The notes under the pieces: generated by a model
Seen by the model: only the letters and a program-made list of their open reading frames with translations
The model's database searches: none
What the model was told of the DNA's origin: nothing
Made by a program: the position numbers and the translations under genes
Origin: a virus
Virus record (IMG/VR): IMGVR_UViG_3300045999_004640
Span: 1 to 35,871 of that record
DNA length: 35,871 nt
Direction: 5' to 3' (one strand)
In this document: one piece after another, positions 27,760 to 35,870 of the stretch
How the letters are laid out: each line of letters opens with the position of its first letter
Numbering within the stretch: position 1 is the stretch's first letter

Positions 27760-28191
27760 ATGGACGACCGAGGCCGTCCGCGCTTGTATAATGACCACAA
27801 GTCCTTTGCCGATAAGGTGGAGGGCTATTTTGCGTTATGTGACGACGACGGCAAACGCCCCACGCTGTCTGGCCTAAGCTACTATCTAGGCTTTGATGAC
27901 CGGGAGACGTTCAGCGACTACGCTGGTCACGGTGCTGATTATTCCCGCACGGTTAAAAGGGCCAAACTAAGGATTGGTGATTGGCTTGAACAGCGACTCA
28001 CGGACAAGGCTACTTTTACGCCGGGCATCATCTTCGATCTGAAGAACAACCACGGCTGGAAGGATGTTCAGGCGCAAGAGCATAGCGGCCCTGATGGGGC
28101 GCCCATTCGCACAGACACGCGGCTTGATGTAGGCTCGCTAACTGATGACCAACTCCGCGCTCTTGCCAGCATTCCAGTTCAGCGCCGCTGA
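27760..28191 (+). CDS. Terminase small subunit (gp3-like DNA-packaging protein)
   Basis: The 143-residue protein fits the P22 gp3-like small terminase family: TLSGLSYYLGFDDRETFSDY (helix-turn-helix-like recognition part, about 33-52), then YSRTVKRAKLRIGDWLEQRL and FTPGIIFDLKNNHGWKD. It binds the packaging start site and stimulates the large subunit. GAGG lies five bases before ATG 27760. The large terminase gene overlaps its end by 47 bases, and a 69-base gap separates it from the HTH frame. Confidence 0.85.
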   Translation: MDDRGRPRLYNDHKSFADKVEGYFALCDDDGKRPTLSGLSYYLGFDDRETFSDYAGHGADYSRTVKRAKLRIGDWLEQRLTDKATFTPGIIFDLKNNHGWKDVQAQEHSGPDGAPIRTDTRLDVGSLTDDQLRALASIPVQRR

Positions 28192-29731
28192 TGTTCGCGC
28201 GGCTCAATGCGAGTTAGCCAAGCGAAGCCTGCTAGACTTTTGCGGCCTGATCGACATACCAGGCGCACCGATTGATAAGGATGAAGACGTAGAGCTTGCG
28301 TATCAGCCCATACGTCAACCAATGGCTAGTCACCACCGTTTGCTGATTGAAAAGCTAGAGGCCGTGGAGCGAGGGGACATAACGCGGCTCATGGTTTTTA
28401 TGCCTCCAGGCTCTGCCAAATCGACCTACGCCAGCGTCATCTTTCCTGTGTGGTTCATGGGCAGGCGCAAGAGGCGTAACGTCATTGTCGCAACCTATGC
28501 CAGCGACCTAGCCCGCAAGATTGGCCGTCGCGCTCGCTCTATCGTTAAGCAGCCGGTTTATTCCGAGGTGTTTGATTGTGGGATTAGCCCAGACAGCGCG
28601 GCGGCTGATGAGTGGTCGCTGACCAACGAAAACGAGTTGATGGGCGGCGGCATCTTGTCTGGCATCACCGGCAACCGTGGCGACCTGATTGTGGTGGATG
28701 ACCCAATCAAAGGCAGGCAAGAGGCGGATTCCGAGGTCATACGCAAACGGACCAAGGAGGAGTTTGAGGACAGTTTAAAAACGCGCCTCAAGCCTGGTGG
28801 CCGTATCGTGCTGATTCAGACGCGCTGGCATGAGGACGATCTAGCGGGCGCAATCCTGCCGGAAGGTTACGACGGGGAGTCAGGGCCAATCCTGTGCCGT
28901 GATGGCGACGTGTGGGAAGTGCTGTGCTTGCCAGCCGAGGCTAAGGCGCAAGACCCGTTAGGCCGCAAACCCGGTGAGTTTTTGTGGCCCGAATGGTTTT
29001 CGGATGGTCACTGGAAGACGTTTAAGGCCAACGCCCGCACATGGTCCGCGCTGTATCAGCAAAGCCCGTCACCCGATGACGGCACGTTCTTCAAGCGCGA
29101 GTATTTCCATCGTTACAAGCTGGCCGACTTGCCCAAGACGCTGCGGAAGTATGGAACGTCTGACTATGCGGTGACGGAAGATGGCGGGGATTGGACCGTG
29201 CATCGTATCTGGGGCATCGATCACGAAGGCGGGATGTGGCTGCTGCCGGGCGGCTACAAGGCGCAGGCCACGGCAGATAAATGGGTGGAAAGCCTGATTG
29301 ACCTGATGGCCGATCACAAGCCGTTTGCATGGTTTGGCGAATCCGGTGTGATTCAGAAAGCTATCGAGCCAACGCTAAAACGTCGGATGCGTGAGCGTCG
29401 TGTAGGCTGTCGGCTGGAATGGATGCCAAGCATTACGGACAAGCCAACGCGGGCGCGGGGCGCACAATCCAGGGCGGCGATGGGCATGGTCCATGTCCCT
29501 GAAGGCCCAGAGGGTGACGCTATCGTGGCTGAGTATCTGAAGTTCCCTGCTGGCAAGCACGACGACGACGTTGATAATCTGTCGCTCATGGGTCGGGCGC
29601 TGGATGAGGTGCATCCGGCTATCCTTCAGCCTGAAGCCAAGGACAAGGGGCCGATCAAGGGCATCCGTGACATGACGTGGGATGACCTGTTAGCTAATCA
29701 GCCGGTCCATAGCGGATATGAACGCGCATGA
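28145..29731 (+). CDS. Terminase large subunit
   Basis: The 528-residue protein has the packaging ATPase domain with Walker A PPGSAKST (87-94), an adenine-binding-type region before it and Walker B LIVVDDP (181-187). The C-terminal nuclease domain contains GTSDYAVTEDGGDWTVHRI and a final DDDVDNLSLMGRALDE, typical metal-binding acids of the RNase H-like fold. It cuts concatemers and pumps DNA through the portal. ATG 28145 lies inside the small subunit gene. Confidence 0.95.
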   Translation: MTNSALLPAFQFSAADVRAAQCELAKRSLLDFCGLIDIPGAPIDKDEDVELAYQPIRQPMASHHRLLIEKLEAVERGDITRLMVFMPPGSAKSTYASVIFPVWFMGRRKRRNVIVATYASDLARKIGRRARSIVKQPVYSEVFDCGISPDSAAADEWSLTNENELMGGGILSGITGNRGDLIVVDDPIKGRQEADSEVIRKRTKEEFEDSLKTRLKPGGRIVLIQTRWHEDDLAGAILPEGYDGESGPILCRDGDVWEVLCLPAEAKAQDPLGRKPGEFLWPEWFSDGHWKTFKANARTWSALYQQSPSPDDGTFFKREYFHRYKLADLPKTLRKYGTSDYAVTEDGGDWTVHRIWGIDHEGGMWLLPGGYKAQATADKWVESLIDLMADHKPFAWFGESGVIQKAIEPTLKRRMRERRVGCRLEWMPSITDKPTRARGAQSRAAMGMVHVPEGPEGDAIVAEYLKFPAGKHDDDVDNLSLMGRALDEVHPAILQPEAKDKGPIKGIRDMTWDDLLANQPVHSGYERA

Positions 29732-29791
29732 TCGTTCTATCGACAAGCGGACCCGCGCACGATATGTTCCCTTGAACGCTTGCGAGGGGCT

Positions 29792-31876
29792 ATGCTTCCC
29801 ACTGAACCTGAAAATCAAGAGGGCGTTGACCTCGTTACGACATGGATTGACGAGATCAATCTGTCGGAACGTGAGTTGCAGCCTTGGTGGAAGGCTGGCG
29901 ACATTATCGTCAGGCGGTTCAAGAACGAGAACCGGGCAAGGGGCGGTGGCCGTCCGTCCGTGGGCTATGAGCGTCGTCGCTTTGCTATCCTGTGGTCCAA
30001 CGTCTCGACCCTTCAGCCTGCTATCTATGCCAAGCAGCCCAAGCCGATGGTTGACCGGCGCTATCGGGATGAAGACCCGGTGGGCAAGGTTGCGTCTGAA
30101 GTGCTGGAACGGGCGCTAGGCTTCAGCCTCGACCAGTATGATTTTGATGGTCGCGTGAAGCTATGCGTTCTGGACTATCTGCTGCCGGGCCGAGGCCAAG
30201 TGTGGGTGCGTTACATCCCGCACATGAAGACGCTTAACTCAGAGCAGGATTACGAACTGGGTGAGGGCGTTCAGGACGATGACGACACCGAGGTTGGTGA
30301 GATTGAGACGCCGGAAGCCACCGAGGAAGTGGTTTACGAAGAAGTCCAGTGCGACCACGTTTCATGGAAAGACTGGCTGACTAACCCTGCGAGGGAATGG
30401 GCAGAGGTCCGTTGGGTGGCTCGGCGCGTCTATATGACAAGGGCTGAACTGGCGGAACGCTTTGGCAAGGAGATGGCCAAGAACGTCCCGATCACGACGA
30501 CATCGACAGGGACTGACACGGCTTCGGATGCCCAAAAGCAGTCCAGCCAGACTGGCGAGGTCTATGAGATTTGGGATAAGCCCTCAAAGACCGCCTATTG
30601 GGTCTGCAAGGGCTACACGGGCGGGGTGCTGGACAAGCGCGAAGACCCGCTGGGGCTTACCAACTTCTTCCCATGCCCGCCTCCTTTGAATGCAACGACT
30701 GCCAATGACAGCACCATTCCGGTGGCTGATTATGTGCAGTATCAGGACCAGGCCGAGGAACTGGACGAACTGACGGCCCGTATCGGTAAGCTGCAAGATG
30801 CGCTGCGGATGGTGGGTGTCTATGCCGGTGAAGCTAACCGTGAGCTTCAGATGGTGTTCTCGCCGGGCAATGAGAACAAGCTAATCCCTATCGATACGTT
30901 CGACCTCTGGAAAGAGAAGGGCGGCGTTCGTGGCTTGATCGAGTGGGTGCCGGTCGATATGGTCATTCAGGTGCTGAAGGGCTGCTATGAGGCCCGCTCG
31001 CAAGTCCTGAACGACATCTACCAGATCACCGGCCTGTCGGACATCATCCGAGGTGAGAGCAATCCTAACGAGACGGCAACGGCTCAACGGCTGAAGGGTC
31101 AATGGGGTTCGCTGCGTGTTCGTGACCGTCAACGCGATTTGCAACGGTTCTGCCGTGACGCCATCCGGCTGAAGGCTGAGATTATCGCGGAGCATTTCAG
31201 CATTGATACGCTGAAGGCCATGACGAACGTGAAACTGCTTACGGCGGCTGAAAAGCAGCAGATCGAGCAAATCATGCCGCTGATTCAGCAGGCGCAACAG
31301 TCTGGGATGCCCATTCCTCCCGGCTTGGCGCCAGACCCGGCTATGCTGGAACTGATGAGCCAACCGACATGGGATGAGGTGCAAGCCCTCCTCCGCAATG
31401 ATGCCTTGCGCTCGTTCCGCATTGACGTTGAGACTGATTCGACAGTCGAGCCGGATGAGAACGCGGCGAAGATGGCGTTTACCGAGTTTACCGGTGCGGT
31501 GGTTGGCTTGATGTCGGCAGCGGCTGGTATCGTTCCGACTGCACCTTACACGGCTCCGCTGTTTGCCGAGATTCTGAAGCAGGGCGCTCGCACGTTCAAT
31601 GTCAGCCGGTCGATGGAGGACGTGATTGACAAGGTGTTTGAGCAGGCCGAGGCCGCACCGCCTGTCCAGCCACCAGGACCGCCACCGCCGGATGAGGGCG
31701 CAATGCAAGTCGAGCAACTGAAGTCACAAACGGCCCAGATGCAGGCGCAGATTGAGCAACAGCGGACACAGATGGAAGGCCAGCTTGGCATGGCTGAACT
31801 TAACCTCAAAGGCCAAGAGCTTCAGGTGAAGGCTGCGGCCCTCTCCCGTGACCCAACCCCTCAAGGAATAGCATAA
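29792..31876 (+). CDS. Portal protein
   Basis: From ATG 29792 the protein has 694 residues; TTG 29780 is an in-frame alternative. Size, position after the terminase and sequence (VGYERRRFAILWSNVSTLQP; YQITGLSDIIRGESNPNETA) fit P22-like portals, which form the dodecameric DNA entry ring. ITGLSDIIRGE is a conserved portal motif. The last 70 residues are a Gln-rich coiled coil (QLKSQTAQMQAQIEQQRTQM), likely a barrel extending into the capsid. A gap of 60 bases without a supported gene follows the terminase stop. Confidence 0.9.
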   Translation: MLPTEPENQEGVDLVTTWIDEINLSERELQPWWKAGDIIVRRFKNENRARGGGRPSVGYERRRFAILWSNVSTLQPAIYAKQPKPMVDRRYRDEDPVGKVASEVLERALGFSLDQYDFDGRVKLCVLDYLLPGRGQVWVRYIPHMKTLNSEQDYELGEGVQDDDDTEVGEIETPEATEEVVYEEVQCDHVSWKDWLTNPAREWAEVRWVARRVYMTRAELAERFGKEMAKNVPITTTSTGTDTASDAQKQSSQTGEVYEIWDKPSKTAYWVCKGYTGGVLDKREDPLGLTNFFPCPPPLNATTANDSTIPVADYVQYQDQAEELDELTARIGKLQDALRMVGVYAGEANRELQMVFSPGNENKLIPIDTFDLWKEKGGVRGLIEWVPVDMVIQVLKGCYEARSQVLNDIYQITGLSDIIRGESNPNETATAQRLKGQWGSLRVRDRQRDLQRFCRDAIRLKAEIIAEHFSIDTLKAMTNVKLLTAAEKQQIEQIMPLIQQAQQSGMPIPPGLAPDPAMLELMSQPTWDEVQALLRNDALRSFRIDVETDSTVEPDENAAKMAFTEFTGAVVGLMSAAAGIVPTAPYTAPLFAEILKQGARTFNVSRSMEDVIDKVFEQAEAAPPVQPPGPPPPDEGAMQVEQLKSQTAQMQAQIEQQRTQMEGQLGMAELNLKGQELQVKAAALSRDPTPQGIA

Positions 31877-32415
31877 TGGCAAACGAACCCTACAACGAAG
31901 TCGTCTACAAAGCGGCTGAGAGGATTATCGCCGGTTCAACGTCCCCGCTAGCGACAACGGGCTTTGGCTTTGTGTCGTCGGCTACCTTCACCCCTGCCGC
32001 TACGCCCTATTCGGCGGGTGACATCATGCAGGGCGCTCAGTCGTTTGGCTCGGTTGGCCCGACTGCTGGCGGCGCTGTCATCATTACGAACACCCGGCTG
32101 CGTGTTGACCATACGGCGGTCATCTCGGGCGAAACGTCCTACACCATCCAACTCTACACGGTGACCCCGCCCTCGGCCCTGGCTGACAACGCGGCTTGGG
32201 ATTTGCCCTCGGGTGACCGGGCATCCTACGTCGGCTCTATCGCTCTGGGGACCGTGGTGGACGTTGGCTCGACCCTCTACGTCGAACAGACCGGCCTGAC
32301 CAAGCAGATCATGGTTCCCGCTGGCGGTTCGCTGTTTGGCTATCTGGTGACCAACGGCGCGTTCACGCCCACCGCTGCGGCGCGTGTCGTGACCCTGATG
32401 GCGCTGTCTGCATGA
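31876..32415 (+). CDS. Beta-rich small virion protein
   Basis: The 179-residue protein overlaps the portal stop (TAATG). It is rich in Thr, Ala, Ser and Gly with regular beta patterns (AVIITNTRLRVDHTAVISGE; ETSYTIQLYTVTPPSALAD), as in head decoration or head-fibre proteins. Placement between portal and scaffold genes makes a structural role likely. No family is recognised with certainty. Confidence 0.7.
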   Translation: MANEPYNEVVYKAAERIIAGSTSPLATTGFGFVSSATFTPAATPYSAGDIMQGAQSFGSVGPTAGGAVIITNTRLRVDHTAVISGETSYTIQLYTVTPPSALADNAAWDLPSGDRASYVGSIALGTVVDVGSTLYVEQTGLTKQIMVPAGGSLFGYLVTNGAFTPTAAARVVTLMALSA

Positions 32416-32783
32416 GAGCGTCGCTCAGAATAGTTCTTTCGCGCCGTCAACTTCGTGGAACGGGCGTTACTGGGCTTGTCGGCATTGCCCTCGCGGCAAC
32501 CTATAACACGGACACAGGCGCTATTTCTGCAACTCGCGTTGACGGTTCCAATCAGTCCTTCGTGCAGTTTGCCGTCATTCCGGGGCGGCAATACAGCATT
32601 GACATTGCTGCGGTTGGCGCTGCGTTTCTGGTTCGCGATGGTGCGCCCGGCCCTAGCGGGCCAACTCGTTTGGTGGTGGACAACACGCGAACGGTCACGA
32701 CTTTGACGTTTACGAACAATCTTGTGTATATCGTGGCGGCGAACGCAGGCACTACTTCGGGCACGGTTTTTTCACTGATTTGA
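32412..32783 (+). CDS. Second small beta-rich probable virion protein
   Basis: The 123-residue product starts at an ATGA overlap with the previous gene. After a basic N-terminus (MRASLRIVLSRRQLRG) it is beta-rich (YNTDTGAISATRVDGSNQSF; TRTVTTLTFTNNLVYIVAAN), similar in flavour to the previous protein. It could be an immunoglobulin-like or jelly-roll decoration protein. Function is inferred from neighbours only. Confidence 0.68.
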   Translation: MRASLRIVLSRRQLRGTGVTGLVGIALAATYNTDTGAISATRVDGSNQSFVQFAVIPGRQYSIDIAAVGAAFLVRDGAPGPSGPTRLVVDNTRTVTTLTFTNNLVYIVAANAGTTSGTVFSLI

Positions 32784-33130
32784 ATGTGAAAACGATGTTC
32801 CGCAAAACATTACGCCCTGTTGTTGTTGTCTGCGTTTTTGCCTTCTCCGGCCTGTTCTGGTGGTGGGCCTTCTCCTTCCTGCCTGCCGGTGGCTCATCGT
32901 GGCGTGACCGGCCCCCGGCTCGCTTTCAGGGCAATGCAACGGCTGGCGTGGTGTTTACGAACGAGCGCCAAATCCAGCGGATGTGTCCTCAAGTCAGGGG
33001 CGCAATCGGCTGCACGGTGGGGACAACCATCTATGTGCCAAACCCCTGCCGTTGGGATGACCCCTACGCCACGCTGATGTGTCACGAGCTTGGTCACGTC
33101 CGGGGATGGACGCAAGCGCATGAAAGGTAA
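32780..33130 (+). CDS. Membrane-anchored HExxH metallopeptidase-like protein
   Basis: The protein has an N-terminal membrane helix (LRPVVVVCVFAFSGLFWWWA, about 11-30) and a small domain ending in ATLMCHELGHVRGWTQAHER. HELGH (102-106) is a zincin signature and H114 could be the third ligand. Cysteines C69, C78, C90 and C101 may form disulfides, which would suit the periplasm. At 116 residues it is very small for a peptidase. TTG 32780 (TTGA overlap) is used, with GTG 32786 and ATG 32795 as alternatives. Substrate is unknown. Confidence 0.72.
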   Translation: MNVKTMFRKTLRPVVVVCVFAFSGLFWWWAFSFLPAGGSSWRDRPPARFQGNATAGVVFTNERQIQRMCPQVRGAIGCTVGTTIYVPNPCRWDDPYATLMCHELGHVRGWTQAHER

Positions 33131-33133
33131 GGC

Positions 33134-33463
33134 GTGAGCAGAGCAACCTATCGAATTTGCCGCTCTTGCGGCGATATGCATGATGTATCCGCATGGCCGG
33201 GACCGTGCCTTGAACAGTTCCGCAAGGCTCGTTCTGATCTGCCAATGCCCGCAATCCGGTCTGACGGCATGGACCCGATCATGAACCATGCCAACGGCCT
33301 GATGTATGACAGCCGGTCAGCCTATGAGCGCGGCGTCAAAGATGCGGGATGCGTCATTGTTGGTGATGACAAGCTAACGCCAAGCCCACGACCTGTGCTG
33401 TCTGACCGTGAGCTTAAGCAAGACATCAAGACGGCTATTGATCAGGTGGAGGCCAGACTATGA
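33134..33463 (+). CDS. Zinc-ribbon-like hypothetical protein before scaffold
   Basis: The 109-residue product starts at GTG 33134 with AAAGGTAAGG upstream. YRICRSCGDMHDVSAWPGPC supplies C-x2-C plus a further Cys and His, suggesting a small metal site. RSDGMDPIMNHANGLMYDSR, then SAYERGVKDAGCVIVGDD, is a pattern seen in proteins just before scaffold genes in several podoviruses. It is probably a head-assembly accessory. The stop overlaps the scaffold start. Confidence 0.72.
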   Translation: MSRATYRICRSCGDMHDVSAWPGPCLEQFRKARSDLPMPAIRSDGMDPIMNHANGLMYDSRSAYERGVKDAGCVIVGDDKLTPSPRPVLSDRELKQDIKTAIDQVEARL

Positions 33464-34485
33464 GCGACATGGAAGACGACATCCGGGCAGCAATGGCCGA
33501 GGTTAGCGGAGCAGCGCCAGAACCCGCACCCGCTGAAGAAGTGGTGGTTGCGCCTGAAGCAGTCATTGCGGAGGCAGAAACGCCCCAAGATGACACTGAA
33601 AAGGCATCAGACGGGCGTGAGCGCGGCCCAGACGGCAAGTTTGTTGCCAAAGCACCCGAAACCGTGCAAAATACGATTGACCAGCCCTCAGAGGCAGTCG
33701 CGGACCCTGCTGCAAAGCTCGCCATCCGCGCCCCGGCTTCATGGTCGCCTGCGGCTAAGGCCACGTTTGATAAACTGCCCCCGGAAGTGCAACAGGCCGT
33801 TGCAAAGCGGGAACAGGAAATCGATCACGGACTGCGGCGCAAGTCTGAGGAAGTGAAGCGGTATGAACCGCTGGAACAACTCATCGCCCCTCGCAGAGCC
33901 CTATGGGCCGCGCAAGGGATGGATGAGGCTTCGGCAATCAAGACGCTGTTAGCGGCTCAAGATTTGCTGGAGCGTGACCCTAAGCAGGGTCTGGAGTTTC
34001 TGGCCCGTTCATATGGCGTGAATTTGAACACGGCCCAGCCGCAGGGACAGCCATACCAGGCCCAGCCCGCGCGAGACAGCCACCCCGAGATTGCAGCCCT
34101 GAAGCAGCAACTCCAAGTCCTGCAAAGCCAAGTCCAGACGGCGCAGACCGCGCCTATCGTCAGTCAGATCGACGCATTCCAGAACGACCCTGCCAACCTG
34201 TATTTCGAGAACGTCCGCCATGATATGGCGGTCCTCTTGCACAACGGGAAAGCATCGGACCTGAAGGAAGCTTACGAAATGGCTTGCTGGATGAGGCCGG
34301 ATATTCGCCCGTTCCTGCAAACCACGCAGGCCCCGGCGGCTCCGGTGCAAGACAAGGCAGCGCAAGCGAGACGGGCGGCTGTCAGTGTCACTGGGTCACC
34401 CGGTCAAACCCGAGTTCCCAAGTCCAATGGTTCAATCGAGGACGACATCCGCGCAGCTTTTGAAGAAGTTGCCGGGTCGGCTTAG
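33460..34485 (+). CDS. Scaffolding protein
   Basis: The 341-residue protein is acidic, Ala/Pro/Gln-rich and lies directly before the major capsid gene, the classic scaffold context. A disordered part (about 18-85) precedes a helical part (ATFDKLPPEVQQAVAKREQE; LKQQLQVLQSQVQTAQTAP). It opens with EDDIRAAMAEVSG and closes with EDDIRAAFEEVAG, the same helix at both ends. Scaffolds guide capsid subunits into a shell and leave before packaging. Confidence 0.82.
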   Translation: MSDMEDDIRAAMAEVSGAAPEPAPAEEVVVAPEAVIAEAETPQDDTEKASDGRERGPDGKFVAKAPETVQNTIDQPSEAVADPAAKLAIRAPASWSPAAKATFDKLPPEVQQAVAKREQEIDHGLRRKSEEVKRYEPLEQLIAPRRALWAAQGMDEASAIKTLLAAQDLLERDPKQGLEFLARSYGVNLNTAQPQGQPYQAQPARDSHPEIAALKQQLQVLQSQVQTAQTAPIVSQIDAFQNDPANLYFENVRHDMAVLLHNGKASDLKEAYEMACWMRPDIRPFLQTTQAPAAPVQDKAAQARRAAVSVTGSPGQTRVPKSNGSIEDDIRAAFEEVAGSA

Positions 34486-34495
34486 GAGATAAGAA

Positions 34496-35467
34496 ATGAC
34501 TTCCCCGAATCTTTCGGAAATCGCAACCACTACCCTGCGTAATCGCACGGGTAAGCTGGCTGACAACGTCACCCAAAACAACGCGATTCTGTCGCGCATG
34601 AACCGTCGCGGCACCATCAAGCCGGTGTCTGGCGGTCGCACCATCCTGCAAGAGCTGGAATACGCCGAGAACGTCACTTATCAGCGTTACTCCGGCTACG
34701 AAGTCCTGAACATCTCGCCTAGCGACGTGTTCACCTCGGCTGAGTTCGACTGGAAGCAAATTGCCGTCAACGTGACGATGAGCGGCCTTGAGCAACTGCA
34801 AAACTCGGGCGTTGATGCCATCATCGACCTGCTGGCCTCGCGTATCAAAAACGCCGAGAAAACCATGCAGAACGGTGTGGCTGAAGACCTCTACTCGAAC
34901 GGCACGGCTTCGGGCGGCAAGCAAATTGGTGGCCTTCAGCTTCTCGTGGCTGATGACCCCACGACCGGCACTGTTGGCGGCATCAACCGCGTGAACTGGA
35001 ATTTCTGGCGTAACCAGAAGTTCCAAGCTACGTCGGACGGTGGTTCGGCTGCTTCGGCTGCCAACATCACCCGCTTCATGAACAAGCTCTATCGTCAATG
35101 CTCGCGTGGCACCGACAAGCCTGACCTCATCCTGTGCGATGACAACTACTTCGCATTCTATGAGTCCTCGCTTCAGGACATCCAGCGCGTGACCAACCCT
35201 AACGAAGCGGACGCCGGTTACGTCTCGCTGAAGTTCAAGGGAACGGATGTGGTGTTCGACGGTGGTTACGGCGGCGCTTGCCCGGCCAACCATATGTATA
35301 TGCTGAACACCGGCTACCTGCACTGGCGCCCTCACAAGGACCGCAACATGGTCCCGCTGGAAGAAGTCCGTTCGATCAACCAGGACGCTATGGTCAAGCC
35401 TATCGTCTGGGCTGGCAACCTGACCCTCTCGAACGCCTTCCTTCAGGGCGTCCTGTTCCAAAGCTAA
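34496..35467 (+). CDS. Major capsid protein (HK97-type fold expected)
   Basis: The 323-residue protein follows the scaffold by 10 bases with GGAG before its ATG. Sequence features fit phage capsid proteins of podoviruses: NRRGTIKPVSGGRTILQELE, then DVFTSAEFDWKQIAVNVTMS (elongated loop and beta hinge), and GKLADNVTQNNAILSRM near the start. The C-terminal NAFLQGVLFQS is typical. Codon use is strongly biased to C/G-ending codons compared with neighbours, as for a highly expressed gene. Confidence 0.9.
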   Translation: MTSPNLSEIATTTLRNRTGKLADNVTQNNAILSRMNRRGTIKPVSGGRTILQELEYAENVTYQRYSGYEVLNISPSDVFTSAEFDWKQIAVNVTMSGLEQLQNSGVDAIIDLLASRIKNAEKTMQNGVAEDLYSNGTASGGKQIGGLQLLVADDPTTGTVGGINRVNWNFWRNQKFQATSDGGSAASAANITRFMNKLYRQCSRGTDKPDLILCDDNYFAFYESSLQDIQRVTNPNEADAGYVSLKFKGTDVVFDGGYGGACPANHMYMLNTGYLHWRPHKDRNMVPLEEVRSINQDAMVKPIVWAGNLTLSNAFLQGVLFQS

Positions 35468-35491
35468 TCCCCTAAGAAAGGAGCCACTAAC

Positions 35492-35779
35492 ATGGCATCG
35501 ACTGCTGCTACGGTCTTCGCGACCACTCCGACTGTGGGGATTGATCTGGACGACAAGTCCTCGACCCCTGCCTTTGCCGTCAACACGCGAATTTTTGCCA
35601 ATGACGGTCGCTCGCATCTTTACGTCCGCGCTTCGGAGGCCCTGTCTTCGACGCAAACCATCACCATCGGCACAGCTGGTTCGGCATCTTCGGATTCCGG
35701 TTCGGCTGGATGGACGGTCAACGTAACCGGCGGCGTTGCCGCTGGACAACATTTCTTTGCGAAGAAAACCGCGCTTTGA
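35492..35779 (+). CDS. Small capsid-associated (decoration-like) protein
   Basis: The 95-residue product has AAGGAG 9 bases before ATG 35492. It is beta-rich and polar (STPAFAVNTRIFANDGRSHL; TQTITIGTAGSASSDSGSAG) and lies between the capsid gene and a strong terminator, so it should be made at capsid-like levels. It is probably a decoration or cement protein. Its last codons are repeated at the start of the window. Confidence 0.75.
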   Translation: MASTAATVFATTPTVGIDLDDKSSTPAFAVNTRIFANDGRSHLYVRASEALSSTQTITIGTAGSASSDSGSAGWTVNVTGGVAAGQHFFAKKTAL

Positions 35780-35870
35780 TCTAGTCGCCTCCACGGCTAG
35801 TGAGAACGGAAGGCCCCGCTGGATTCGTCTGGCGGGGCTTTTTGTTGCGCTGTTGCGCAACGGCAAAAGT
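35745..35870. repeat. Terminal direct repeat, right copy
   Basis: This is identical to bases 1-126. Base 35871 (C) differs from base 127 (G), which suggests a chance assembly end or a real variant at the junction. Confidence 0.95.
35813..35843 (+). terminator. Intrinsic terminator after the capsid operon (right copy)
   Basis: This is the same 7-bp GC stem and T5 tract as at 69-99, seen here in its natural position 33 bases after the stop of the small capsid gene. Confidence 0.9.

Noticed and set aside
30881-31717. - strand frame of about 280 codons opposite the portal gene
   Set aside because: Antisense to a clear portal gene, Arg/His/Leu-rich, with no motif.
34388-35866. Long - strand open frame (about 490 codons) opposite the capsid gene
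   Set aside because: It runs antisense to the major capsid gene, whose biased codons keep the opposite frame open. The product has no recognisable motif and no SD.
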